A stretch of DNA of 64,000 bases, from the NCBI RefSeq assembly GCF_011605345.1, contig NZ_JAAOXM010000002.1, positions 744,001 through 808,000 of the forward strand, in the 5' to 3' direction. Below the pieces are notes generated by a model that saw only the letters and a list, made by a program, of their open reading frames with translations, was not told where the DNA came from and did no database searches. Positions within the stretch are counted from its first letter, which is position 1. Every line of letters begins with the position of its first letter. Position numbers and translations under genes: made by a program. Positions 18,059 through 27,323 of the stretch are shown here, piece after piece. Source of the DNA: Burkholderia sp. D-99. GTDB taxonomy: Bacteria > Pseudomonadota > Gammaproteobacteria > Burkholderiales > Burkholderiaceae.

Positions 18059-18634
18059 TTACTGATAGTCCAGCGAGTACTGGATGCGCGAGTTCGCGGA
18101 GCCCGGGCTCGCCTTGCCGATGGCGTGGTATTCGGCGTAGTAGTTCAGCGTTGCGCCGCCGTCCTTCAGAGCGACTTGCTGCGAGTTCTGCTGCTCGCCC
18201 GCGAGGCCTGCCTTGATCGGGCGCTGCTGGTCGTTCAGGAGACCGATCTGGACGTTCCCGGCGACGGCGTCTTCCGCACCTGCCGACACGAGGTTCAGGC
18301 GGCCGCTTGCCGAATCGACGGTGTCGCCCGCCTCGAACACGGTCGAAACCTTCGTCGAATCGCCCGTGCAGCCGCTCAGCACGATCGAGAACGGCGTACG
18401 GCCCGCCACATTGCCTTCGGCCTCGAGTGCGTTTGCCGACACGCTCGGCAGCTTCACGGTCATGTTCTTGTTGCCGGTCGCACCGCCGCCCGCGCCGATC
18501 GAGCAGGTGGTCGACAGCACCTTGCCGGTGAATGCGATCTCGCCGTCGGCCGCCATGGCCGGCGCCATCGATGCGAGGACGGCCGCTGCTGCTGCGCCTT
18601 GAACGAGACGTGCGATGCTGATTTTCTTTTGCAT
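18059..18634 (-). CDS. Major fimbrial subunit, type 1 (FimA) family
   Basis: 191 residues; signal peptide ends SMAPAMAADG. Mature protein starts GEIAFTGKVLSTTCSIG and later has IVLSGCTGDSTKV, the conserved Cys pair of FimA-type pilins, and ends IQYSLDYQ with the penultimate tyrosine typical of subunits recognised by chaperones. ATG at 18634 has AAGGGT upstream at a good distance. First gene of the fim operon on the minus strand. Promoter region is the AT-rich gap at 18635-19054. Confidence 0.9.
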   Translation of the reverse strand: MQKKISIARLVQGAAAAAVLASMAPAMAADGEIAFTGKVLSTTCSIGAGGGATGNKNMTVKLPSVSANALEAEGNVAGRTPFSIVLSGCTGDSTKVSTVFEAGDTVDSASGRLNLVSAGAEDAVAGNVQIGLLNDQQRPIKAGLAGEQQNSQQVALKDGGATLNYYAEYHAIGKASPGSANSRIQYSLDYQ

Positions 18635-19054
18635 GTGAATACCCTTGATAGCTATTGTCAACGATTGTCAAAATGAATGAAGTGCCACTCCCGCTTCAGA
18701 CTTGCCTCACGGCGTGTCGAATGCTGCGGAGTACATTTCAGATGCTATTTTCTCGGGTTAACACGCAGAGGAAAATTGGACGAAAACTAATCCTTGTCCT
18801 ATATGCATAGGACACGTACTAAATAATAAATGGGACATATCCCGACAAATGACGCGCGTTGTCAAGATATCCAAGCGATCTGTTAGGACGACGAGCATGC
18901 ACCGCAATATTTCGTGCGACTGCCGCGGGAAGGGGGAACTTGAACAGACTCGAGTGCGGCTTCGTCCGCGTTTGCACGGCGGGTCGTCGGACGCGGAAAC
19001 AGCGGTTCGCGGCATGGTGGTCGTCAGCCCCGAACCGACGACCAGTTCTCCGGA
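18635..19054. promoter_or_regulatory. Promoter region of the Fim-type operon with inverted-repeat sites
   Basis: 420 bases without a convincing gene. The middle (about 18720-18850) is AT-rich. It contains the perfect dyad TGTCCTATATGCATAGGACA at 18795-18814 (8-bp arms, 4-base centre) and GGGACATATCCC at 18832-18843 (4-bp arms). Both carry a (G/A)GGAC half-site and lie 160-210 bases above the pilin start, where a response regulator such as the RcsB-like protein encoded next could bind. Binding is inferred; the symmetry is plain. The right side reaches the end of the hybrid kinase gene. Confidence 0.5.
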
Positions 19055-22000
19055 CTACTTCTCTGTCGGACCTGATCCAGGCCCGTCATCCATCGACAGC
19101 CGCCTGAGTGCCAACCGGACGGCATCCTCGATCGAATGCCAGATGTGCTTCAATGCTTCCGGACCGCCGTCCCGCATCGCGTGTTCGGCACGTGCGCACG
19201 CGTCGCGCGCATCGACGTCGCCCGCCAGCGCGAAACCGCCGCGCATCGAATGCAGTTCGATGCGCAGCGTATCGGCGTCGCCGCTCGCGAGCGCGTCGCC
19301 GATCGCCGCGAGCGAATGCAGTGTCGCGTCGCGCAGCGTGCGCCGCACTTCGTCGGTCATCGCGGGCGCGGCAGGCGCGCGCCCGTGCGCAGGCGCAGGC
19401 GACGCCGCATCGCGTCCCGCATGCCGCCGCAACGCTGCATCGAGCGTCTCGATCGACAACGGCTTGAGCACGACCTCCACCGCACCGGCCTGTTCGCAGC
19501 GCCGGCGATCCTCGTCGGTCGCGTGCGCCGTCATCGCGATCACGGGCACGCGCGCGCCCTGCTCGCGCAGGAAGTTCGCGAGCGCGAAGCCGTCGAGCTC
19601 CGGCATGCCGAGATCGGTCAGCACGACGTCGTACGGCCGCTCGAAGAAGGCGCGCATCGCCTCGATGCCGTTGGAAACGATCGTCGCGTCGTAGCCCAAT
19701 GCGTCGAGCTGGTCGCGCAGCAACGCCCGGCTGGCCGGATGATCCTCGGCGACCAGCACTTGCACCGGTTCGTCATCGCCTGCCTCTGCGCGCGCTTCAG
19801 CTTCCGCGCCCACTTCGGATTCCGCCTCCGCTTCATACCCGTGCGCCGCTTCCGCGAACGTCCCGGGTTCCGGCGCATCGTTTCGCCAGCCGGACGGCGC
19901 TTCGGGCAGCGGCAACGCAACCACGAATGTCGTGCCTTCGCCAAGACGGCTGTCGACGCTCAACTCGCCGCGCATCAGCGCCACGATGCGCCGGCACAGC
20001 GGTAGCCCAAGCCCCGTGCCGCCGAAACGCCGGTAAATCGACGCGTCGGCCTGGATATAGACGTCGAACAGGGTCGGCAGGCTGTCTTTGGGAATGCCGA
20101 TGCCCGTATCGCGGACGGCGATTTCGACGCCAAGGCCGGCCGGGCCCACTTGGGCGAGCCGCACGTCGATCGTTACGCCGCCCCGCTTCGTAAACTTGAC
20201 CGCATTGCTGACGAGGTTCGAGACCAGTTGCCTCAGCCGTGTCGAATCTCCCACGTAACCATCGGCGAGATCCGGGGCAATACGGCACGTCAGCGCAAGG
20301 TTTTTCGCATCCGCGAGCGGACGGAAGATCGCGGCCACTTCGTTCACAACGCGGCGCAGGTCGAACGGGATGCTTTCGAGCACCATCTGGTTCGACTCGG
20401 CCTTCGACAGATCGAGCACGTCGTTGATCACGCGCAGCAGCGTATCGGACGACGACATGATCGTTCCCAGCCGGCGCCGCAGCGGCGCCGCCATCTGTGC
20501 GCGCTCCATCAGCTCCAGGTTACCGATGATCGCGTTCAGCGGCGTACGGATCTCGTGGCTCATCGTCGCAAGGAACGTCGATTTCGCCTTGTTCGCGAAC
20601 TCGGCGGCTTCGCGCGCCTCGTGCAGCTTCTCCTCCGCCTGCTTGCGGGCGGTGATGTCGAGCAGCGTGCACAGCAGCACGTCGATGCCGCGGTACCTGG
20701 TGCGCACGATGTGCGCGTCGAGATAGACGGTGCCGTATCCCGCGCGCTCGACGGCCAGTTCCCGCGTCACGCGCTTACGCGCGTTGCCGGCGGGTGCACC
20801 CTCCCGGTACGCGCGCCACAACCGCTTGCCGAGCGGCTCGCCCGCCACGTCCCGCTCGTACGCGATCAGCGCGTCGTTGCGCACGATCGCTTCGCCGTCG
20901 GCGAACGACAGCAGGACGAGCCCTGCCGGCGCAGTGCGGATCAGCGCCCGGTTAAGCGCCTCGCTTTCGATCAGGCGAATCGCACGCCGATTCGCGGGGC
21001 GCAGCGCGCGCCGGTCGAACATCACGATTGCGACCCACAGCAGCGCGATTATGAGGAGCGCGGGTACAACCGTCACGCTCGCGCGCAAGGCTACGTCGTC
21101 CAGAACGGCACGCCATGAGATGCTTGCCATCACCACCGCGTCCGATCTCGGTACCCGGTCGCTGACAACGAAGTTCACGCCGACACGATGTGCGGCCGCT
21201 CGCTCGCCGTCCTCGTGGAGCGCATGCCCGAGCGCACGGGCCACCATCGTGCTGTCGGGTTGCCTGCCGAGCAGGAGATTTCCGCCTGAATCGACGAGCG
21301 CGTATTCCCTGCCGGCGCCCGGCGAGCGCAGTATCCCCTCTACCAGCGGCGGGCTGTTGATGACGAACCAGACGACCGGCCTGCCGTTCGCGCCAAGCAC
21401 CCATTGCACCATCCGCAGCACGGAGCGTCCGAGCACCGGATCGAATCGCCGCTCGAGCGCCATCGTGTTTTGACGAGCGACGGGCGTCATCAATGCGGCT
21501 GTATCTTTCGTTATCGGCAGCAGTTGCTCGACCCGTGCCCTTACGTCGAAACCCGCTGGCAGCGCAAGCGCTCGTTTCACCAGCGGATGCCCTGCGGCAA
21601 GGATGAAATCGCCGTTCGGGTCGATCAGATAGGAAGTGCCGCCCGGATCGGCCGGTTGCGCCGGCGGCAGGACGCCCGTCACCTCGACCCCCTCGAGATA
21701 GCGCGCGAGGTAAGGCAAATGACTGTTCGCCGATGCGGCCGGCGGGATGTCGGCGAATGCGGCGATCGCAATTCGCCCTTTCCGCCCGACGAACGTCTGC
21801 TTGCCGTGCTTGCCGGCGAGCAACCCGGGCAAGCCCGGAGAATTCTCAACGACGCTGGCCCATTGCAGTTCCATGTCCTCGACATAGCGATTCCGCAGCG
21901 CCCTCATGATCTCCAGCTCGGCAACGAGTTCGGCCCTGTGCTCCGTAAACTCGACGCGAAAGCGCTCGAGGGACTCCTTCACGTCGAGCAGCAAAACGAG

Positions 22001-22180
22001 CGTCACACACACGAGAATGAACACCGAGGTCGCCGCGCCGCTGCCGTACAGCAGAAACTGCTGCTGCCGCCGGACGCGACCCGGTTCGAACGGTTTGCGA
22101 ACGGCCACCGTGCCGTGCGAGAAAAGTCTTTTCAGCTTTGCGGGCATGTCGTGTCGATCTCGTTGCTCGTGGCCGGGCAT
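19055..22180 (-). CDS. Hybrid sensor histidine kinase with receiver and Hpt domains
   Basis: 1041 residues. Seen in order: membrane helix (~43-67), a ~310-residue periplasmic sensor region, second helix (~383-405, [20 protein letters not shown]), PAS-like linker, HisKA with SHEIRTPLN (His542), HATPase with NAVKFT, DTGIGI and GGTGLGL, receiver with [11 protein letters not shown] and [14 protein letters not shown] (Asp856), and an Hpt domain with ELHSMRGGF (His977). This is the complete BvgS/RcsC-plus-RcsD-like relay His-Asp-His feeding an RcsB-like regulator, encoded upstream on the same strand. Between fimbrial operons, it resembles the hybrid kinases (CblS/CblT) reported to control cable pili. 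An alternative start is ATG at 22147. The linker before the receiver is rich in EAEAE repeats. Confidence 0.9.
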   Translation of the reverse strand: MPGHEQRDRHDMPAKLKRLFSHGTVAVRKPFEPGRVRRQQQFLLYGSGAATSVFILVCVTLVLLLDVKESLERFRVEFTEHRAELVAELEIMRALRNRYVEDMELQWASVVENSPGLPGLLAGKHGKQTFVGRKGRIAIAAFADIPPAASANSHLPYLARYLEGVEVTGVLPPAQPADPGGTSYLIDPNGDFILAAGHPLVKRALALPAGFDVRARVEQLLPITKDTAALMTPVARQNTMALERRFDPVLGRSVLRMVQWVLGANGRPVVWFVINSPPLVEGILRSPGAGREYALVDSGGNLLLGRQPDSTMVARALGHALHEDGERAAAHRVGVNFVVSDRVPRSDAVVMASISWRAVLDDVALRASVTVVPALLIIALLWVAIVMFDRRALRPANRRAIRLIESEALNRALIRTAPAGLVLLSFADGEAIVRNDALIAYERDVAGEPLGKRLWRAYREGAPAGNARKRVTRELAVERAGYGTVYLDAHIVRTRYRGIDVLLCTLLDITARKQAEEKLHEAREAAEFANKAKSTFLATMSHEIRTPLNAIIGNLELMERAQMAAPLRRRLGTIMSSSDTLLRVINDVLDLSKAESNQMVLESIPFDLRRVVNEVAAIFRPLADAKNLALTCRIAPDLADGYVGDSTRLRQLVSNLVSNAVKFTKRGGVTIDVRLAQVGPAGLGVEIAVRDTGIGIPKDSLPTLFDVYIQADASIYRRFGGTGLGLPLCRRIVALMRGELSVDSRLGEGTTFVVALPLPEAPSGWRNDAPEPGTFAEAAHGYEAEAESEVGAEAEARAEAGDDEPVQVLVAEDHPASRALLRDQLDALGYDATIVSNGIEAMRAFFERPYDVVLTDLGMPELDGFALANFLREQGARVPVIAMTAHATDEDRRRCEQAGAVEVVLKPLSIETLDAALRRHAGRDAASPAPAHGRAPAAPAMTDEVRRTLRDATLHSLAAIGDALASGDADTLRIELHSMRGGFALAGDVDARDACARAEHAMRDGGPEALKHIWHSIEDAVRLALRRLSMDDGPGSGPTEK

Positions 22181-22325
22181 ACCGCATCATTCACCGATGC
22201 GGGCGCATCGGCTCCCTGGGAAACAGGGTAATCGTGTCGCGTGGCGCGCCTCCGCCCACCCGCAACGCGTCACTTCGGCGGCGTCTGCCCCGAAGCCGAC
22301 CGGAGCGGCTGCCGGCCCTCGCGCG

Positions 22326-22994
22326 TCACGTCGACGACGCACCGTCGCCGGACGCGCCGGCGAGATTTTGCTCATCGTTGTAACGGATCAGATCCGCGTC
22401 GCGAACGATCCCGAGTTTCTTCATCGCGCTCGACTTCTGCGAACTGATGGTTTGCTTGCTGCGATGCAGCTGCGCGGCGATCTCTCCCACCGTGTAGCCC
22501 GCGCCGAACAATCGAACAACCTCGATCTCGCGTGTCGTCAGTGCGCGGGCGACGGGCTCGGATTCGATGTCCTGCAGGAGCTGCTTGATGTACGGCGACA
22601 TGTAGTTCGCACCGACGTAGGCGGCATGCACAGCGCCGATCAGGTGCGAGATCGCGTCCGACTTGCTGAGAATGCAACTTACGCCCTGCTTGTGGATCGC
22701 GCGCAGCACGCTCGGATTGTCGATCATCGTGATCGTCACGATATGCAGCGCCGGATAGCGGCGCTGCAGGAACGACAGCAGCACGAGCCCGTCGCCGTAC
22801 TTGCCGCCCGGCATCACATAGTCGAGCACGAGCACATCGCTCTGCTGCGCGTCGAGCGCCGTTACCAGGTCCGTCGAGTTCGAAACCGTGCCGACAAGCT
22901 TGATCGTGCTATTGCCTTGCAGCGACTGCGACATGCCGAGCGCGGATGCCGGATGATCGTCGGCCACCATCACGCGCACAAAGAATTCGTCCAT
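22326..22994 (-). CDS. RcsB-like response regulator (receiver + LuxR-type HTH)
   Basis: 222 residues. Receiver: VMVADDHPAS at ~8-17 and VLVLDYVMPGGKYGDG with the phospho-acceptor Asp58; the MPGGKYGDG wording and the following FLQRRYPALHIVTITM are close to RcsB. HTH at ~150-210: LTTREIEVVRLFGAGYTVGEIAAQL and KQTISSQKSSAMKKLGI, again RcsB-like. It should receive phosphate from the Hpt domain of the adjacent kinase and control the pilus genes. The gene is separated from that kinase by ~145 bases. Role as a pilus regulator (compare CblR of B. cenocepacia) is inferred from neighbourhood. Confidence 0.9.
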   Translation of the reverse strand: MDEFFVRVMVADDHPASALGMSQSLQGNSTIKLVGTVSNSTDLVTALDAQQSDVLVLDYVMPGGKYGDGLVLLSFLQRRYPALHIVTITMIDNPSVLRAIHKQGVSCILSKSDAISHLIGAVHAAYVGANYMSPYIKQLLQDIESEPVARALTTREIEVVRLFGAGYTVGEIAAQLHRSKQTISSQKSSAMKKLGIVRDADLIRYNDEQNLAGASGDGASST

Positions 22995-23319
22995 GTTCCT
23001 GTTTCCCCGAGGCTTTCAGTCACGCATCCGGTCCCCATCGCGACGGGGAGCATGCTCGCGCCATCGTGTCGATGGCTGGCCGTATACGGCGCACCGGACC
23101 AATAGTGACTCAATTTTAAGATAAATCCCGGTTCGCCCTGCAACTAGCGCGGGCCACGCAGCGGACGATACGTGCCGGCGCCCGTGAGCGCACGACGTGT
23201 CCGCACGGCCGCGCCGCGCAGATTCGCCGAAACTCGCAACAGCTCGGCGCTGTTACGGGATACCGCGACGGCGTCCGGCTGCGCTCTCCCGCAGCGCGGT
23301 CGTGCCGCTACACGGCACG
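22995..23319. other. Intergenic region above the RcsB-like gene
   Basis: 325 bases with no credible gene. It must carry the promoter of the minus-strand regulator gene; a short AT-rich patch (CAATAGTGACTCAATTTTAAGATAAAT, split by eye around 23100-23130) is the only feature that stands out. No repeat or dyad of note was found. Confidence 0.4.
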
Positions 23320-23517
23320 CTATCGGTGGCTCGAATCGCCGGGCAGATCACGCGAGTTGTCATCCACCCGATTTTTCCACTCGATCAGCGCGCGCCGCCG
23401 CTGAACCGGCGACATAAGCAAAAACTCGTTCATCATCGTCAGGAACTCCCGACGGGACTTCTCAGAGAGTGCAGCAAATTCGAGCAACAGTGCGAATATT
23501 TTCCCTACATGGCGCAC
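23320..23517 (-). CDS. Small unknown protein between the regulator and the second kinase
   Basis: 65 residues, not recognised. GTG start with GGAGGGG 6-7 bases upstream, a strong ribosome site. N-terminal hydrophobic stretch (VGKIFALLLEFAAL) followed by a charged, helix-prone body (EKSRREFLTMMNEFLL, QRRRALIEWKNR). It lies 104 bases behind the stop of the upstream kinase gene, same strand. Its place inside the phosphorelay locus suggests a regulatory or membrane-associated small protein, but no function can be read. Confidence 0.55.
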   Translation of the reverse strand: MRHVGKIFALLLEFAALSEKSRREFLTMMNEFLLMSPVQRRRALIEWKNRVDDNSRDLPGDSSHR

Positions 23518-23621
23518 GGCGTTCCCCTCCAGTATTGATTTGAAATCTGCCGCGCGACGCGCGTCGGCACCCTGCCTTTGTTGTTATCTCGAATACTCGT
23601 TGACGCATCTGCTGCTGTTGG

Positions 23622-26600
23622 TTACTTGTCATGCAATGCCGTTTCATGTTTGGTTGAGCCCAATGGACACGCGGCTGCGCATGGCTTCTTCGCCGAAGTC
23701 GCGGCACGCCACTGCCACGCATGCGCAAGCGCGCCGCGCAGGTGCCTGAGCGTCACAGGTTTCGTCAAAACGCGTCGCACACCGGCTGTCGTGCAGCGGT
23801 GCAGGCTGTCGGGCGTCAAATGCGACGTCACGACCAGTACGTCGCACGCCGCATCGACGCCGCGTGCCGCATCCGCCAGTTGGTGCGCGCGCATGTCGGG
23901 CAGATCGTCGCCGATCAGCAGTACGTCCCAGCCGCCGCCGGCCAGCGATTCAAGCGCCTCGCGCCCCGATCCGACTTCGGTTGCCGCACAGCCGAGCGCG
24001 TACAACTGTTCGCGGAAAATCGAGCCGTTGATCGTTTCGTCGTCTGCGACAAGCACGCGCAATGCGCGAACGCCTTGCGCGGCCGCGTCGCGCGACGTTT
24101 CGGTCAGCGCCAGATCGTGGGCATGCGAGTCGTCACGCCGCGGGTCATCGCCCGATGCGACGTCGATCCCGCTTTCGTCGCCCCTCGGACCGCCAAGCGC
24201 CAACGCAGCGCGCAAGCCGCCGAGCGAATAACTCGATACGCGTACCGTGGCGCCGGCGCGATACGGTTCGAGCGGGCCGTCGGGTATCGCGAGTATCAGC
24301 GGTGCGCAATCGCTCAGGCTGGCCAGATCCGCGTGCGACCATGTGTCGGAATCGCCGAACAGCACAAGCGCGCCGTGCCGCGCAATGCCGGCCGGCAGAC
24401 TCGACGGGCTGTCGTACACGCTGACGTCGAATCCCCATGCGCGCAGATGCGGCAATGCAAAATCGCGCCACCCGGGATGTGCGGCGATCAGTGACAGCCG
24501 GTGTGCGTGAGCCGTGCGCGGCTGTGCGAGTGCCACGACGTCCAGGCCGAGCGGCAGAAGCACTGTGAAACGGCTGCCGGCGCCCGGTTCGCTCGCCACG
24601 TCGATGCGGCCGCCCATCGCCGCGACGAGCCGGTCGCACAGCGCAAGCCCGAGCCCGGTGCCCCCGTAACGCCGCGTGATCGACGTGTCGACCTGCGAAA
24701 ATGCGTTGAACAGCTTGCGTCGATGTTCAGCGGCGATGCCAATGCCGGTGTCCTCGACCTCGACCGACAGCTCCGGCGTGTCGTGCCTTTCGGCAACGAC
24801 CGCGACGCGCACGGTCACGCAGCCGACGTCGGTAAACTTGAGCGCGTTGCTCAGCAGGTTGCGAAGCACTTGCGCGAACCGGGTCGGATCGCCGCGCATC
24901 TGTTGCGTGCTGCTCGCATGGATCTCGCAGAATAGCTGCACCCCCTTCGCCTTCGCGATCGTCGCAAACGCGTTCAACTCGCGCTCGACCGTCGCGATCA
25001 CGTCGAATTCGATCGATTCCACCGACATCGCACCGGCCTCGATCTTCGAGAAATCGAGAATGTCGCTGACGAGCGCGAGCAGGCTCGTCGCCGACGTGCG
25101 CAACGTGTGCACGCGATCGTGCTGGGTCGCGTCGAGCGCCGAACGCTCGAGCAGTTCGAGGTTGCCGAGTATCACGTTCAGCGGCGTACGGATCTCGTGG
25201 CTCATCGCCGCGAGGAACGACGATTTCGCGGCGTTGGCCGAATCGGCCGCGCGCACGGCCTCTTCCAGCTGCTGCACGAGTTGTCGCTTCGCCGACATGT
25301 CGGCGACCGCGGCGATCAGCACGTCCGTGCCCTGATAGCGCGCGCCGCACGCAATGAATTCGAGGTGCAGATGCGCGGCTTCCACGCCCCCCAGCAGGAG
25401 GTCGTCGTGCAGCACGCCGCCTGCGTCGCCGCGCGCCTGCCATGCGTCGGCCACCTGGCTCGACAGCGCGTGATAGTCGCCGCCGATCCGGGCGACCATG
25501 TCCGTCAGCGCAGGACTCACGAGCATGAAGCGCCCGTCGTCGCGCGCGATCAGCCCGAGCCCGATCGGCGCCATCTCGATCACGCTGCGGCACAGCGCTT
25601 CGCTGTCGAACACGCGCTGCGAACGCGCGTAGAGCGGCACGAACTCTCGCCGATGAAAGCGCAGCAGCAGCCCCCACATGACCATGAGCGCGAGCAGCGT
25701 CGCGGCGCCGAGCGTGCCGGCCGACTGCGCGATGCCGGCCGCGATGTCGGTCCACGACAGCGCATACGCAAGCGTCCAGCCCGTCGATTCGAGCTTGCCG
25801 TGAAACAACAGAAAACCGTCACGGAACACGGGCGTGCCCGACGCCGACGCACCGCTCCACCGCGGGTTCAGCTTCGACAGGCTTTCCATGCGACCGGTAT
25901 CGCGCGCCGACGGATCCATCGTGACGAGCCGGCCATCGGCCGTCTTGATGTAGAACGTGCCTTCCGGGCGATAGTCGGCAAGCCAGGACAGCAGGTAATC
26001 AGGTGGATATTCGGTGACGAGCACCGCGAACGGCTTGCCGTTATCGCGTGCCTCGGCCGCAATCCGGATGCGCGATTGCCCCGACACGGGATCGATGAAC
26101 GGCGCCAGCCAGCGCACATGCGGGCGCGGATCGGCGATGCCAGGATACGGGCGCTCGAAATCGACGCGCAGCGCGTCCAGCACCCGTGCGCGACTTTCCG
26201 GCGAAAGCAGCGCAGGATCGTCGCGGTTCCGATGGGGAATCAGCGCAAACAAACCCGTGCGCGTGCTGTAGTGGTAGCCCTCAAGCGTGCGCCCGCGATT
26301 GATCGAACTGGCCGCGCAGATGCGCGCCAACAGGACCGACAACGACAGATAGCGCGCGACTTCGGCCCGGTTGCTGGTTTGCGCGGGCACGCCGACGATG
26401 AGCGACGGATGCGGCCGGGTCGCGATGCGTTGGTCGTTGACGAAGAATTCGTCGACGACGGCCGCAGGAGCATCGCTGGCCTCCTGCCAGATCAGCTGCG
26501 CGTTCGCGACACCGTTACGGAACGAGGTTTCGCTCACCTGGATTTCGTTGAGTGTCTGCTCCAGGCCGTTCAGGTAGTTGCGCCGCGCCCCCTCGACATA

Positions 26601-26798
26601 GCCTGAGACGATCGACGCCATCCCGAGACCGCAAGCGATCAGGACAAGGATGGTGACGATGATTCCGCCGCCGAACACCGAAATGCTCTGATAACGACGA
26701 AGGGATTGAAGCGGGCTCTGCGACATGGCGCGCGGCGACGATCGCGAACGCGGCCGGAACGACGTCGTTCCGGCCCCCGTGATCGTCTCGGAAAACAC
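23622..26798 (-). CDS. Hybrid sensor histidine kinase with degenerate receiver
   Basis: 1058 residues by a GTG at 26798; ATG at 26726 gives 1034 and fits the membrane start equally well. Seen in order: helix (~41-65), ~300-residue periplasmic sensor, helix (~355-378), PAS-like linker, HisKA with SHEIRTPLN (His534), HATPase with NALKFT, DTGIGI, GGTGLGL, a second poorly conserved receiver-like stretch, and a C-terminal receiver starting VLVADDETING. In that receiver the phospho-acceptor aspartate is replaced: DVLLIGDDLPDM puts Gly963 where family members have Asp, although the lysine of LTKP is kept. There is no Hpt domain. It probably works through, or modulates, the complete relay next door. 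Related in layout to CblS/CblT. Confidence 0.88.
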   Translation of the reverse strand: MFSETITGAGTTSFRPRSRSSPRAMSQSPLQSLRRYQSISVFGGGIIVTILVLIACGLGMASIVSGYVEGARRNYLNGLEQTLNEIQVSETSFRNGVANAQLIWQEASDAPAAVVDEFFVNDQRIATRPHPSLIVGVPAQTSNRAEVARYLSLSVLLARICAASSINRGRTLEGYHYSTRTGLFALIPHRNRDDPALLSPESRARVLDALRVDFERPYPGIADPRPHVRWLAPFIDPVSGQSRIRIAAEARDNGKPFAVLVTEYPPDYLLSWLADYRPEGTFYIKTADGRLVTMDPSARDTGRMESLSKLNPRWSGASASGTPVFRDGFLLFHGKLESTGWTLAYALSWTDIAAGIAQSAGTLGAATLLALMVMWGLLLRFHRREFVPLYARSQRVFDSEALCRSVIEMAPIGLGLIARDDGRFMLVSPALTDMVARIGGDYHALSSQVADAWQARGDAGGVLHDDLLLGGVEAAHLHLEFIACGARYQGTDVLIAAVADMSAKRQLVQQLEEAVRAADSANAAKSSFLAAMSHEIRTPLNVILGNLELLERSALDATQHDRVHTLRTSATSLLALVSDILDFSKIEAGAMSVESIEFDVIATVERELNAFATIAKAKGVQLFCEIHASSTQQMRGDPTRFAQVLRNLLSNALKFTDVGCVTVRVAVVAERHDTPELSVEVEDTGIGIAAEHRRKLFNAFSQVDTSITRRYGGTGLGLALCDRLVAAMGGRIDVASEPGAGSRFTVLLPLGLDVVALAQPRTAHAHRLSLIAAHPGWRDFALPHLRAWGFDVSVYDSPSSLPAGIARHGALVLFGDSDTWSHADLASLSDCAPLILAIPDGPLEPYRAGATVRVSSYSLGGLRAALALGGPRGDESGIDVASGDDPRRDDSHAHDLALTETSRDAAAQGVRALRVLVADDETINGSIFREQLYALGCAATEVGSGREALESLAGGGWDVLLIGDDLPDMRAHQLADAARGVDAACDVLVVTSHLTPDSLHRCTTAGVRRVLTKPVTLRHLRGALAHAWQWRAATSAKKPCAAACPLGSTKHETALHDK

Positions 26799-27110
26799 CT
26801 ATAAAAAGGAGGGATTTCCGATCATGCCAAAGGCCCGCGCGAGCGTCCTCATCGCGTGAACCATTTCGTACACGTCACACAGAATTTATTAATACTTTCG
26901 GACTTGACCGAAATTTGATGCGACAAATATGAGTCGCTTGCTCCGCATTGCGTTAAATGAGTGCTCGGCGAATCAACATCTCGGGCAACGCAATGTGTTG
27001 AAGTTTTTTTAGAGATAACTCCGATCACGCTGCCACCTTGACGCGTACTGCCCACGTGAATACCGACTGTCCCAACGATTCTCTCTGGCCGTACCCGGCT
27101 CGCCGCCAAA
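26799..27110. promoter_or_regulatory. AT-rich promoter region of the second hybrid kinase
   Basis: 312 bases, AT-rich between about 26860 and 27010. It contains ACTTGACCGAAATTT at 26902-26916, which matches 14 of 15 bases of a site upstream of the CS1-type pilus operon, and CTGTCCCAA at 27068-27076. A promoter for the minus-strand kinase is expected here. No convincing gene: an 11-codon frame at 26824-26859 on the plus strand has a good ribosome site but nothing else to support it. Confidence 0.45.
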
Positions 27111-27148
27111 GAGAAAAGGTTCTTCACGAATCGACGTGAAGAACCTTT
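27111..27148 (-). terminator. Rho-independent terminator of the TpsBA operon
   Basis: Perfect 14-bp inverted repeat, AAAGGTTCTTCACG (27115-27128) and CGTGAAGAACCTTT (27135-27148), 6-base loop. On the minus strand it is followed by TTTTCTCTTT, so it ends minus-strand transcripts coming from the TpsA gene 175 bases upstream. Confidence 0.85.
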
Positions 27149-27323
27149 GGAAGACATCGTTTCGACGAAGACCGGGCGGCGATGGCATGCGTACCACCAT
27201 CGCCGACCAGCCAACCCGCCCGGCACCTGCGCCGAACGGGCGTCGGATCGAAGCTGCGACGGCGCAACGTGCCCGGGAAGCAAGCGGCACTGCAACGAAC
27301 GCCGCCTCCCGGAACGGGACCGA

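Noticed and set aside
26824..26859. 11-codon frame on the plus strand with AAGGAGGG ten bases upstream
   Set aside because: Spacing is long, no attenuator or gene follows, and it is antisense to the kinase leader.
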